From Streptomyces sp. NBC_00704 (GTDB lineage: Bacteria > Actinomycetota > Actinomycetes > Streptomycetales > Streptomycetaceae), in assembly GCF_036226605.1 (NCBI RefSeq), contig NZ_CP109000.1:6444501-6508500 (forward strand): a DNA stretch of 64,000 nt. Direction: 5' to 3'. The notes under the pieces are model-generated. The model was not told the DNA's origin. It searched no databases and saw only the letters and a list, made by a program, of their open reading frames with translations. Positions 16,218 through 23,658 of the stretch are shown piece after piece; the stretch's first letter is position 1; each line of letters begins with the position of its first letter. Both the position numbers and the translations under genes were made by a program.

Positions 16218-17657
16218 TCAGGTCCCGGGGAGGGCGGCGGGCGCGCCGAACCACCGCTCCAGCGCGCCGGCCAGTTCCCGCCGGTCCTCACCGGCCCACG
16301 CGACGTGACCGTCCGGCCGCAGCAGCAGGGCGGGGACGTCCAGTTCCCCGCAGTCGTCGACGACATGGTCGACCCGGTCCGCCCAGCCCCGCACCGAGAG
16401 CCGGCCGGTCCGGTCGAGCAGCAGACCGCGGCCGGTGTGCATCAGCGCGTAGAGACGCCCCCGCTTCAGCCGCACGTCGCGCAGCCGGCGGCCGAGCAGC
16501 TCGTGGCCCTCGCCGAGGTCGTAACGGACGTCGACGGCGGTGATCATCCCGGTCAGGTAGCGGTTCACCTCCTCGAAGTCCATCAGCGTGGACAGCAGCT
16601 CCCGCAGCGCGGTCGCGCCCGGGTCGGTCCCCAACAGCGTCATCTGCGCCCGGGTGTTGGCCAGGACACGAGCGCCCACCGGATGCCGCTCCGCGTGGTA
16701 GCTGTCCAACAGCCCCGCCGGAGCCCAGCCGTTCACCTCGGCGGCCAGTTTCCAGCCCAGGTTGAACGCGTCCTGGACGCCGAGGTTCAGCCCCTGCCCG
16801 CCGGTCGGCGGATGCACGTGCGCCGCGTCGCCCGCCAGCAGCACACGGCCCACCCGGTAACGCTCCGCCTGCCGGGCCGCGTCGCCGAACCGGGACAGCC
16901 GACGCGGCGCGCGCACGCCGAAATCGGTCCCCGCCACGGCCCGCAGCCGCTCCCGGAACTCCTCGAGCGTCGGCGCGGCCGCACGGTCCTCGCGCACACC
17001 CTCGGCGGGCACCACCACGCGGTACGTTCCGCCCCCGAGGGGGACGACCCCGAACCGCTGCTGCGTCCTGCGCACCTCCCCGACGACGGCCGCGACGACC
17101 GCCGGGTCCTCGGTCGCCTCCATCTCGCCCAGCAGCGTCTCCACGGTGGCCGGCGTGCCCGGGAAGCCGACGCCGAGCAGCCCGCGGACGGTGCTGCGAC
17201 CGCCGTCGCAGCCCACGAGATACCGCGAGCGCAACCGCGTGCCGTCCGTCAGCTCGACGCTCACCCCGACCTCGTCCTGGCTGAGCCCCACGACCTCGCG
17301 ACCGCGGCGGATCCCGGCGCCGAGTTCCAGGGCCCGTTCGGTCAGCAGCCGCTCGGTCTCCGGCTGGGGGACGGCGACACCGTAGGGGTGCGCGGTGTCC
17401 AGCCGTTCCGGCCACGGCTTGGCGATGCCGCCGAAATGCCCGCCCACCGAGAACTTCCCGGCGATCGCCAGGAACCGGTCCAGCAGACCGCGTTGGTCCA
17501 TGATCTCGACACTGCGCACATGCAGACCCTGGCCGCGGGACTCCCCGGTCGGTGCGGCCAGCCTCTCCAGCACGACCGTGCGCACGCCGGCCAGCCGCAG
17601 TTCGGCCGCCAGCATCAGCCCGGTCGGTCCACCGCCGACGACGATGACGTCGATCAT
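16218..17657 (-). CDS. FAD-dependent monooxygenase (aromatic hydroxylase type)
   Basis: 479 aa group A flavoprotein monooxygenase. The three family signatures are present: the N-terminal ADP-binding fold VVGGGPTGLMLAAEL, the DG-type motif YLVGCDGGRSTVRGLLG at about residues 145-161, and the GD motif VLLAGDAAHVHPPTGGQGLN at about 265-285. A thioredoxin-like C-terminal tail ends with LLRPDGHVAW. It should use NAD(P)H and O2 to hydroxylate or epoxidise an aromatic or polyketide substrate; many relatives act on rifamycin, tetracycline or pentachlorophenol-like compounds. No biosynthetic genes surround it, so a resistance or catabolic role is equally possible. Start ATG 17657 directly precedes the dinucleotide-binding strand. 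Confidence 0.9.
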   Translation of the reverse strand: MIDVIVVGGGPTGLMLAAELRLAGVRTVVLERLAAPTGESRGQGLHVRSVEIMDQRGLLDRFLAIAGKFSVGGHFGGIAKPWPERLDTAHPYGVAVPQPETERLLTERALELGAGIRRGREVVGLSQDEVGVSVELTDGTRLRSRYLVGCDGGRSTVRGLLGVGFPGTPATVETLLGEMEATEDPAVVAAVVGEVRRTQQRFGVVPLGGGTYRVVVPAEGVREDRAAAPTLEEFRERLRAVAGTDFGVRAPRRLSRFGDAARQAERYRVGRVLLAGDAAHVHPPTGGQGLNLGVQDAFNLGWKLAAEVNGWAPAGLLDSYHAERHPVGARVLANTRAQMTLLGTDPGATALRELLSTLMDFEEVNRYLTGMITAVDVRYDLGEGHELLGRRLRDVRLKRGRLYALMHTGRGLLLDRTGRLSVRGWADRVDHVVDDCGELDVPALLLRPDGHVAWAGEDRRELAGALERWFGAPAALPGT

Positions 17658-17940
17658 CGCTACCCCGTTTCCCTGACGTCGTTCCCGGCCCGGAATTCTC
17701 GGCGGTGACGGGGGCCTTGCGGCAAGCCCCCCACCGGGCTATACGTTGAGAGTGGCGAGGAGCGGGTCGTCTCCTTGCCCTTTCTCATTCCGGTTCCCGT
17801 CGCGCTTGTTCGGCTCTCGGCGCGGTTCGTGTTCCGGAAAAGGAGTGGCGACCCGTCGACGGCGTCCGTACGCTGAGGGAGTTCCGAGCGGGGCCGGGCC
17901 GGCCGCCGCCGTCAGCCGTGTGAGACAGGGGGTGTGACCG

Positions 17941-18015
17941 ATGACTGTCACTGCCAAGGGCGCTGTGCGCAGCGACCAGACGTTCGTCCACTGCACCTCC
18001 GCGGTCTCCGGCTGA
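17941..18015 (+). CDS. Candidate 24-residue peptide gene
   Basis: A short open frame, ATG to TGA, encodes 24 residues beginning MTVTAKGAVRSDQTFVH and containing one Cys. An agggggtg ribosome site sits 6 bases before the ATG. Of 24 sense codons, 21 end in G or C, as in real genes here. It lies alone in the 456-base gap between the FAD monooxygenase and rsgA. It could be a leader peptide for rsgA (start 99 bases downstream) or an independent small protein; I do not recognise it. The rest of the gap shows no supported gene. Confidence 0.4.
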   Translation: MTVTAKGAVRSDQTFVHCTSAVSG

Positions 18016-18113
18016 CCGAATTCTCCGCTCTGTTCTCCTCACCTTTCCGCACGTGACCAGATTCCCGTGCGGAGGCGGAGCGCTGCCGGGGCTGCCCCTG
18101 TGAAGGGTCCCCC

Positions 18114-19394
18114 TTGCATTCCTCCTCTTCCTCGGTTCCCCGCGTTTCCGAGACTTCTCCGGCTTCTCAGTTTTCTCCGTCGTCCCCGTCTTCTCCGGAT
18201 GTCCCGGAGGAATCCCCGGCCCCTTCAGGGGCTTCCGGGTCTTCGGGTTCCACGGGCTCTTCAGGTTCTTCGGGCTCTTCAGTTTCTTCGGGTTCCGCGC
18301 ATCCTCTCGTCGCCTACGGCTGGGACGAGGGCTGGGAATCCGCGTTCCTGCCCAGTGCCGAGCGGAAGCTGCTGCCCGGCCGTGTCGTGCGCGTCGACCG
18401 AGGTCTGTGCGACGTCGTGACGGCGGCCGGCGTGGTCCGCGCCGACACCGAGTTCGTCGTGCCCCGCGATCCCCTGAAGGTCGTGTGCACGGGCGACTGG
18501 GTCGCCGTCGACCCCGACGGCAGCGATCCGCGGTACGTGCGCACGATCCTCCCGCGGCGTACCGCCTTCGTGCGCTCCACCTCCTCCAAGCGCTCGGAGG
18601 GACAGATCCTCGCCGCCAACGTCGACCACGCGATCGTCGCCGTGTCCCTGGCCGTCGAACTCGACCTCGGCCGGGTCGAGCGGTTCCTGGCCCTGGCCTG
18701 GGAGTCGGGCGCCCAGCCCGTCGTCGTCCTCACCAAGGCCGACCTGGTGCCGGACCCGGTCGCGCTGTCCTACCTGGTCGACGACGTCGAGGCCGGCGCG
18801 CCCGGCGTGCCCGTGCTGACCGTCTGCGCACGGGACGGCGACGGCGTCGGGGAACTGGCCGCGCTGGTCGGGCAGGGCACCTCCGTGCTGCTGGGCACGT
18901 CCGGCGCGGGCAAGTCCACCCTCGCCAACGCGCTCGTCGGCGAGGACGTGATGGACGTCCGGGCCACCCGTGACATGGACGGCAAGGGACGGCACACCAC
19001 CACCACCCGCAACCTGCTCCCCGTCCCCGGCGGCGGCGTCCTCATCGACACGCCCGGACTGCGCGGCGTCGGCCTCTGGGACGCCGGCCAGGGCGTCGGC
19101 CGGGTGTTCTCCGAGATCGAGGAGTTCGCCCGCGGCTGCCGGTTCCACGACTGCGCCCACGACGCCGAGCCCGGCTGCGCCGTGCGCGCGGCCGTCGAGG
19201 ACGGCGAACTGCCGCCGCGCAGACTGGAGAGCTACCGCAAACTCGTCCGCGAGAACGAGTGGATCGTCGCCAAGTCCGACGCGCGCGTGCGCGCCGGGTT
19301 CCGGCAGGACTGGAAGCGCAGGCAGGCCGAGGGCCGCGCCGCGGGAGAGGCGAAGCGGGGCCGCGGACCGTGGCGGCCCGCGCCGCCTCACTGA
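18114..19394 (+). CDS. rsgA: Ribosome small-subunit-dependent GTPase A
   Basis: 426 aa circularly permuted GTPase that helps 30S ribosomal subunit maturation. After a Ser/Gly-rich N-terminal extension (about residues 2-62) comes an OB-fold region (HPLVAYGWDEGW onward), then G4 VVLTKADL, the P-loop GTSGAGKSTLANAL near residue 262, and G3 DTPGLRGV. The C-terminal zinc site is CRFHDCAHDAEPGC. The permuted G4-G1-G3 order is diagnostic. The start is TTG 18114, supported by gaaggg six bases upstream; no other start in frame precedes conserved sequence. The low-complexity N-terminus is species-variable in such proteins and may be disordered. Confidence 0.93.
   Translation: MHSSSSSVPRVSETSPASQFSPSSPSSPDVPEESPAPSGASGSSGSTGSSGSSGSSVSSGSAHPLVAYGWDEGWESAFLPSAERKLLPGRVVRVDRGLCDVVTAAGVVRADTEFVVPRDPLKVVCTGDWVAVDPDGSDPRYVRTILPRRTAFVRSTSSKRSEGQILAANVDHAIVAVSLAVELDLGRVERFLALAWESGAQPVVVLTKADLVPDPVALSYLVDDVEAGAPGVPVLTVCARDGDGVGELAALVGQGTSVLLGTSGAGKSTLANALVGEDVMDVRATRDMDGKGRHTTTTRNLLPVPGGGVLIDTPGLRGVGLWDAGQGVGRVFSEIEEFARGCRFHDCAHDAEPGCAVRAAVEDGELPPRRLESYRKLVRENEWIVAKSDARVRAGFRQDWKRRQAEGRAAGEAKRGRGPWRPAPPH
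18230..18296 (+). repeat. Ser/Gly-coding simple repeat in rsgA
   Basis: Degenerate copies of a tcttcgggt/ctcttcagg unit in frame encode an SGSSGSTGSSGSSGSS stretch in the RsgA N-terminal extension. The unit is T-rich relative to the surroundings and probably varies in length between strains. Confidence 0.7.
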
Positions 19395-19436
19395 CCGGAG
19401 CCGGCGGGGGAGCGGCGGGCGGCAGGGTCGGCGGAA

Positions 19437-19466
19437 CGCGACGCCGGCGCCGTGCCCGGCGTCGCG
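19437..19466 (+). terminator. Perfect hairpin downstream of rsgA
   Basis: cgcgacgccgg (19437-19447) pairs perfectly with ccggcgtcgcg (19456-19466) around an 8-base loop, 42 bases after the rsgA stop and before the ada-like gene. No T-run follows, as usual in Streptomyces. Confidence 0.65.
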
Positions 19467-19523
19467 GACGTCACGTCCGATTTCCGCTAGCACGTGTGTC
19501 GCCGCGGGCCGAGACTGGGAGCC

Positions 19524-20909
19524 ATGACGGACCAGGAAACCCGCTACGAAGCGGTCCGGAGCAGGGACGCCCGGTTCGACGGCGAGTTCTTCTTCGCCGT
19601 CCGGACCACCGGCGTCTACTGCCGGCCCAGCTGCCCGGCCGTGACGCCGAAACGTCACAACGTGCGGTTCTTCGCGACGGCCGCCGCCGCGCAGGGCTCG
19701 GGATTCCGGGCCTGCCGGCGGTGCCGCCCCGACGCCGTGCCCGGTTCGGCGGAGTGGAACGCGCGAGCCGACGTCGTCGGCCGGGCCATGCGTCTGATCG
19801 GCGACGGCATCGTCGACCGGGAGGGCGTCGGCGGACTGGCCGGCCGGCTCGGCTACAGCGCCCGCCAGGTGCAGCGGCAGCTCACCGCCGAGCTGGGCGC
19901 GGGACCCGTGGCGCTCGCCAGGGCGCAGCGCGCGCACACCGCGCGGGTCCTGTTGCAGACGACGGGACTGCCGGTCACCGAGATCGCCTTCGCCTCCGGG
20001 TTCGCCAGCGTCCGCCAGTTCAACGACACCGTGCGGGCCGTGTACGCCTCGACCCCGACCGAACTGCGGGCCGCCGTACGGGCGCGGCACCGCACCGCCA
20101 CGCCCACCGCCGGGATCCCGCTGCGACTCGCCCACCGGGGCCCGTACCACGCGCGGGCCGTGTTCGACCTGCTCCAGCGCGAGGCCCTGGCCGGCGTGGA
20201 GGAGGTGAGCGGAGCGGCCGGGCGGCGCACCTACCGCCGCACCCTGCGCCTGCCGTACGGCACCGGGATCGTCGCCGTCGACGAGCGCGCGGGGGACCCG
20301 GGCCGGGCCTCGGCCGTCAACCCCGGCGGCTGGCTCGCCGCCCGCCTGCACCTCACCGACCCCCGCGACCTCACCACCGCGGTCCAGCGGCTGCGGCGCC
20401 TCTTCGACCTCGACGTCGACCCGTACGCCGTCGATGAACGGCTCGGCGCCGATCCGCGGCTCGCCCCGCTGGTCGCCGCCCGGCCCGGACTGCGCGCGCC
20501 GGGAGCGGCCGACCCGGAGGAGCACGCGGTGCGGGCCCTGGTCGGGCGGGCGCGGGCCGAGCGGCTGGTGCGCGTCTACGGCAAGGCCCTCGACGCACCC
20601 TGCGGGACCCTCACCCGTCTCTTCCCGGAGCCCGCCGTCCTGGCGGAGTCCGAGCCCGGCGGGCCGCTGGGCCCGCTCGTCGCCGCCCTCGCCGACGGCG
20701 CCGTACGGCTGGACCCGGGCGCCGACCGGGACGACGCCCAGGCGGCCCTGCTGGCCCTGCCCGGCCTGGACGCCCGGACGGTCGCGGCGATCCGCGCCCG
20801 CGCCCTCGGCGACCCCGACGTCGCGCCGCCCGGCACGGACGTCCCCGACACCTGGCGCCCCTGGCGCACCTATGCCCTGCACCATCTGCGCGTCGCGGAG
20901 GAACGATGA
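19524..20909 (+). CDS. Ada-AraC-AlkA fusion: DNA alkylation repair protein
   Basis: 461 aa in three modules. Residues 1-75 are an Ada zinc domain (TTGVYCRPSC and FRACRRCRPDA give four Cys); one Cys accepts methyl groups from phosphotriesters in E. coli Ada. Residues about 80-185 form an AraC-type HTH (VTEIAFASGFASVRQFND). Residues about 190-461 are an AlkA-like N-terminal domain followed by a HhH-GPD glycosylase core that removes alkylated bases. The product should both sense methylation damage and excise 3-methyladenine. ATG 19524 is used because the Ada fold starts there; an upstream start at 19494 adds 10 residues. Its stop overlaps the next start by four bases. Confidence 0.92.
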   Translation: MTDQETRYEAVRSRDARFDGEFFFAVRTTGVYCRPSCPAVTPKRHNVRFFATAAAAQGSGFRACRRCRPDAVPGSAEWNARADVVGRAMRLIGDGIVDREGVGGLAGRLGYSARQVQRQLTAELGAGPVALARAQRAHTARVLLQTTGLPVTEIAFASGFASVRQFNDTVRAVYASTPTELRAAVRARHRTATPTAGIPLRLAHRGPYHARAVFDLLQREALAGVEEVSGAAGRRTYRRTLRLPYGTGIVAVDERAGDPGRASAVNPGGWLAARLHLTDPRDLTTAVQRLRRLFDLDVDPYAVDERLGADPRLAPLVAARPGLRAPGAADPEEHAVRALVGRARAERLVRVYGKALDAPCGTLTRLFPEPAVLAESEPGGPLGPLVAALADGAVRLDPGADRDDAQAALLALPGLDARTVAAIRARALGDPDVAPPGTDVPDTWRPWRTYALHHLRVAEER

Positions 20910-21574
20910 CCGACCTGACCCTGCCGGACCGTGTGCCGCATCCGTCCGAACCGCCGGAACCGCGGGAGCGGACGGACCCCGCCGGCCTGAAGGAACCGGG
21001 CCCGGACCTGCGGGCAAAGACGGAGGAGCGGCCGACGATGTCGGAGCGGGCGAGGCCCGGCGAGCGGGCGGCGGACCCGACGGCGTACTGGACGCGGGTG
21101 GAGAGCCCGCTCGGAGCGCTGCTGCTCACCGCCGACGCCGAAGGCGCGCTGACCTCGCTCTCCGTGCCCGGGCAGAAGCGCGGCCGCAGCGTCCTGGCGG
21201 ACTGGTGTCACGACCCCGGACCCTTCCGGTCCGCGCGGGAGCAGCTCGACGCCTACTTCGCCGCCGAACTCAAGGAGTTCACGCTGCCGCTGCGCAGCGA
21301 CGGCACCGCTTTCCGCGAGCGGGTGTGGGCCGCCCTGGACTCGGTCCCCTACGGGGCGACGACGACGTACGGCGAGGTCGCCGCGCGGGTCGGCGCCTCG
21401 CGCATGGCCGTACGCGCGGTGGGCGGCGCCGTCGGGGCGAACCCGCTGCTGATCCTGCGGCCCTGCCACCGGGTCATCGGCGCCGACGGCACGCTGACCG
21501 GTTACGCGGGCGGCCTGGACCGCAAGGTGCGGCTGCTGACCCTCGAGGGAGTGCTCCCGGCGCCGCCGGTGTGA
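20906..21574 (+). CDS. ogt: Methylated-DNA--[protein]-cysteine S-methyltransferase
   Basis: 222 aa. The C-terminal two thirds are O6-alkylguanine-DNA alkyltransferase: a ribonuclease-like N-domain (ESPLGALLLTADAEGALTSL) and a winged-helix active domain with VPYGATTTYGEVA and PCHRVIGADG, where Cys187 is the acceptor. It transfers the alkyl group from O6-methylguanine to itself, a suicide reaction. The first 45 residues are charged and look disordered; ATG 21038 is an alternative start that removes them. The ATGA overlap with the Ada-AlkA gene favours ATG 20906 and implies coupled translation. The two genes together cover direct reversal, excision and damage sensing. Confidence 0.92.
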   Translation: MTDLTLPDRVPHPSEPPEPRERTDPAGLKEPGPDLRAKTEERPTMSERARPGERAADPTAYWTRVESPLGALLLTADAEGALTSLSVPGQKRGRSVLADWCHDPGPFRSAREQLDAYFAAELKEFTLPLRSDGTAFRERVWAALDSVPYGATTTYGEVAARVGASRMAVRAVGGAVGANPLLILRPCHRVIGADGTLTGYAGGLDRKVRLLTLEGVLPAPPV

Positions 21575-21617
21575 CCACGGGACCGCCCGGCAGGTCGCGG
21601 GCCGCCGCCCGTCGTCG

Positions 21618-22100
21618 TCAGCCCCCCAGCTGCGCGCCCAGCCAGGCCCCCGCGATCAGCAGGCAGGCGAACAGCTCGGCCAGCACGCTCCAGCCGCCGG
21701 AGCGCATGGCCGTGCGCAGGGCCGCGCGGGCCTCACCGCGACGGCCCAGGCGCAGGCGTTCGGAGAGGTAGATGCCGCCCATGAAGCCGGGGATCGCGCC
21801 GAGCACGGGAAGCAGGAGGAAGCCGACGAACGCGCCGGCTCCCGCGAACACCGCCATCCGCGGGGTCGCGCCGCTCTCGCGCAGCCGGCGCGGGGGAAGG
21901 GCCCAGCGCACCGCCTGGGACACGAGGAGCGTCACCGTCGCCCCGACCAGGACGAACCAGGAGACCGGGCGCGGATCGTCCAGCGCCCACCACAGGACCG
22001 CCGCCCAGACCAGCCACGATCCAGGGACGCCGGGCACCAGCACTCCGCACAGGCCGAGCAGGATGACCACCGCGACCAGCAGGAGTTCCCACACTCCCAT
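21618..22100 (-). CDS. DUF456 family membrane protein
   Basis: 160 aa, nearly all hydrophobic, with about four to five transmembrane segments starting LLLVAVVILLGLCGVLVPGVPGSWLV. The glycine-rich VLVPGVPG and VLGAIPGFMGGIYLSE segments are characteristic of DUF456. No function is established for the family. It is convergent with the ogt gene and downstream of the regulator gene on the same strand, 84 bases away. Confidence 0.85.
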   Translation of the reverse strand: MGVWELLLVAVVILLGLCGVLVPGVPGSWLVWAAVLWWALDDPRPVSWFVLVGATVTLLVSQAVRWALPPRRLRESGATPRMAVFAGAGAFVGFLLLPVLGAIPGFMGGIYLSERLRLGRRGEARAALRTAMRSGGWSVLAELFACLLIAGAWLGAQLGG

Positions 22101-22184
22101 CTGCCCAGCCTGCCCGAACAGGAGAGAACGCGCAGGTCAAGGCGGACGGCTGAACGGCCGTGCGAACACCGGAGTGCGGCGGCG

Positions 22185-23168
22185 TCACCGGTCGCGGGTC
22201 ACCCAGCCGCGTTCGTGGGCGTGCCAGCCCAGTTGCAGCCGGGTCGTCGCACCGGTCAGCTCCATCAGCACCTTCACCCGGCGCTGCACGGTCCGCAGGC
22301 CCAGGCCGAGCTGTTTGGCCACGCTCGCGTCGGTCATCCCGGCCAGCAGCAGGGAGAGGACCTCCAGGTCGCCGGCGTCGGGCGTGCCGGGGTCCCGCTC
22401 GGCGACGCCGGCCGAGCCCAGGCGCAGGGGCAGCGACTCCCGCCACACCGACTCGAACAGTCCCGACAGCAGTTCGAGCAGCCCGCTGGCGTGCACCACC
22501 AGCGCGGCGGGCTCCGCCGAGCGGCCGGTCAGCGGCACCAGGGCGAGCGAGCGGTCGGCGACCACCAGCTTCGTCGGCACGGTGTCCACCACCCGCACCT
22601 GCTCGCCCCGGGCCAGCGCGGCGGTCAGCTCCCGCACGCCGTCCGGCTGATCGAGGACCGCCCGCTCCAGCACGACCCGGTAGCGCACCCCGCGGGAGGC
22701 GGCCAGCTCCTCGGCGTCGTTCTCGCTGCTGGTGACGGCCACCGGGGAGCCGGTGACCAGGGCGCACACCTCGTCGCTCGCCCCGAGCTGGAGTTGAAGG
22801 AAGCGCTGGGCGACGGCGGCGGCGCCCGTCACCACCTCGACCAGGTCGTGCACGGCCGGTTCGGCGGCGGCCGCCCGGTACTCCTCGGCGAGCCGGGCCG
22901 CCGCCAGCTCCGCCTTGTCCAGCTCGTGCCGCCGGTGGGTGAGCAGAGCGCCCAGCGCCACCCCGGGCGGGGCGGCGACCCAGCGTCCGGGCCGGCCCGA
23001 GGACTGCGCGGCCAGCCCGTGCCGCTCCAGGCGGCGCAGCGCGCTCTCCGTGTCCTGTTCGCCCAGCGCCAGCCGCCGTGCGAGGTCGGGCACGTCCGCC
23101 GCGCCCACCGACACGAGCGCCCGGTAGGCCGACTCGTGCGTCTCGTCGAGTCCGATCGCTCCCAGCAT
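22185..23168 (-). CDS. TrmB/LuxR-like helix-turn-helix regulator
   Basis: 327 aa. The N-terminus is a TrmB-like winged helix (ESAYRALVSVGAADVPDLARRL). The middle resembles a degenerate phospholipase-D-like sensor region. The C-terminus is a LuxR/GerE HTH: LEVLSLLLAGMTDASVAKQLGLG, then LRTVQRRVKVLMELTG. This combination is common among Streptomyces regulators located near secondary metabolism or development genes, and targets cannot be predicted. ATG 23168 is chosen since the conserved wing starts six residues later; the open frame extends upstream to 23267 with only Arg-rich sequence. Confidence 0.85.
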   Translation of the reverse strand: MLGAIGLDETHESAYRALVSVGAADVPDLARRLALGEQDTESALRRLERHGLAAQSSGRPGRWVAAPPGVALGALLTHRRHELDKAELAAARLAEEYRAAAAEPAVHDLVEVVTGAAAVAQRFLQLQLGASDEVCALVTGSPVAVTSSENDAEELAASRGVRYRVVLERAVLDQPDGVRELTAALARGEQVRVVDTVPTKLVVADRSLALVPLTGRSAEPAALVVHASGLLELLSGLFESVWRESLPLRLGSAGVAERDPGTPDAGDLEVLSLLLAGMTDASVAKQLGLGLRTVQRRVKVLMELTGATTRLQLGWHAHERGWVTRDR

Positions 23169-23658
23169 CGCGGTGGCGTCCTTCCTTGCCGGGTCCCGTC
23201 GGCGGCGGCGGCCGGCCTCCTCACCTCTCGTGAGTGGCGGGAAACGGCCACGGCGCGAACCCGCCACCGCCCATCATCGCCGTACCGGCGGTCACTCTGC
23301 CAATGTGTGGCCACGGCGGAAACATATGATCATCCACCGATCGTCCAGGGTGGGCTCCGTATCCGCCGTCCACACCCGGAGCGGCCCGGCCGCCGCGCCG
23401 TGCCTCCGGGTCCGCGAGACGTGATCCGGGCTCTTGCCGCGCAGGGGCGCACCAGGGGACTCGAGCCCAGGTCACCGCAGTCGCCGGGCGGTTCTCCCGT
23501 GGGGGGTGGAATCGCCCGGCGACCCCCTCGCGCCGTGCCGGACACCGCACCCGACCCGCCCGGCGACGCCCCTCGCCCGACTGTTCGACACCCGTGGCGT
23601 GGCGGATTTTTCCGGATGCCCCGTTTTCCTGCGGCCCGTGCGGTGGACAATTGTCGGC
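23169..23658. promoter_or_regulatory. Divergent intergenic region with palindrome before the PP2C-like gene
   Basis: These 490 bases separate two divergent genes and hold no supported coding sequence. A perfect 10-base palindrome, gacaattgtc (23646-23655), sits three bases before the ATG at 23659 and occupies the place of a ribosome site. An A/T-rich patch near 23320-23335 (catatgatcatcc) may be part of a promoter. Confidence 0.4.

Noticed and set aside
16787..16999. Short frames opposite to and within the FAD monooxygenase gene
   Set aside because: Shadows of a well-supported flavoprotein gene with intact motifs.
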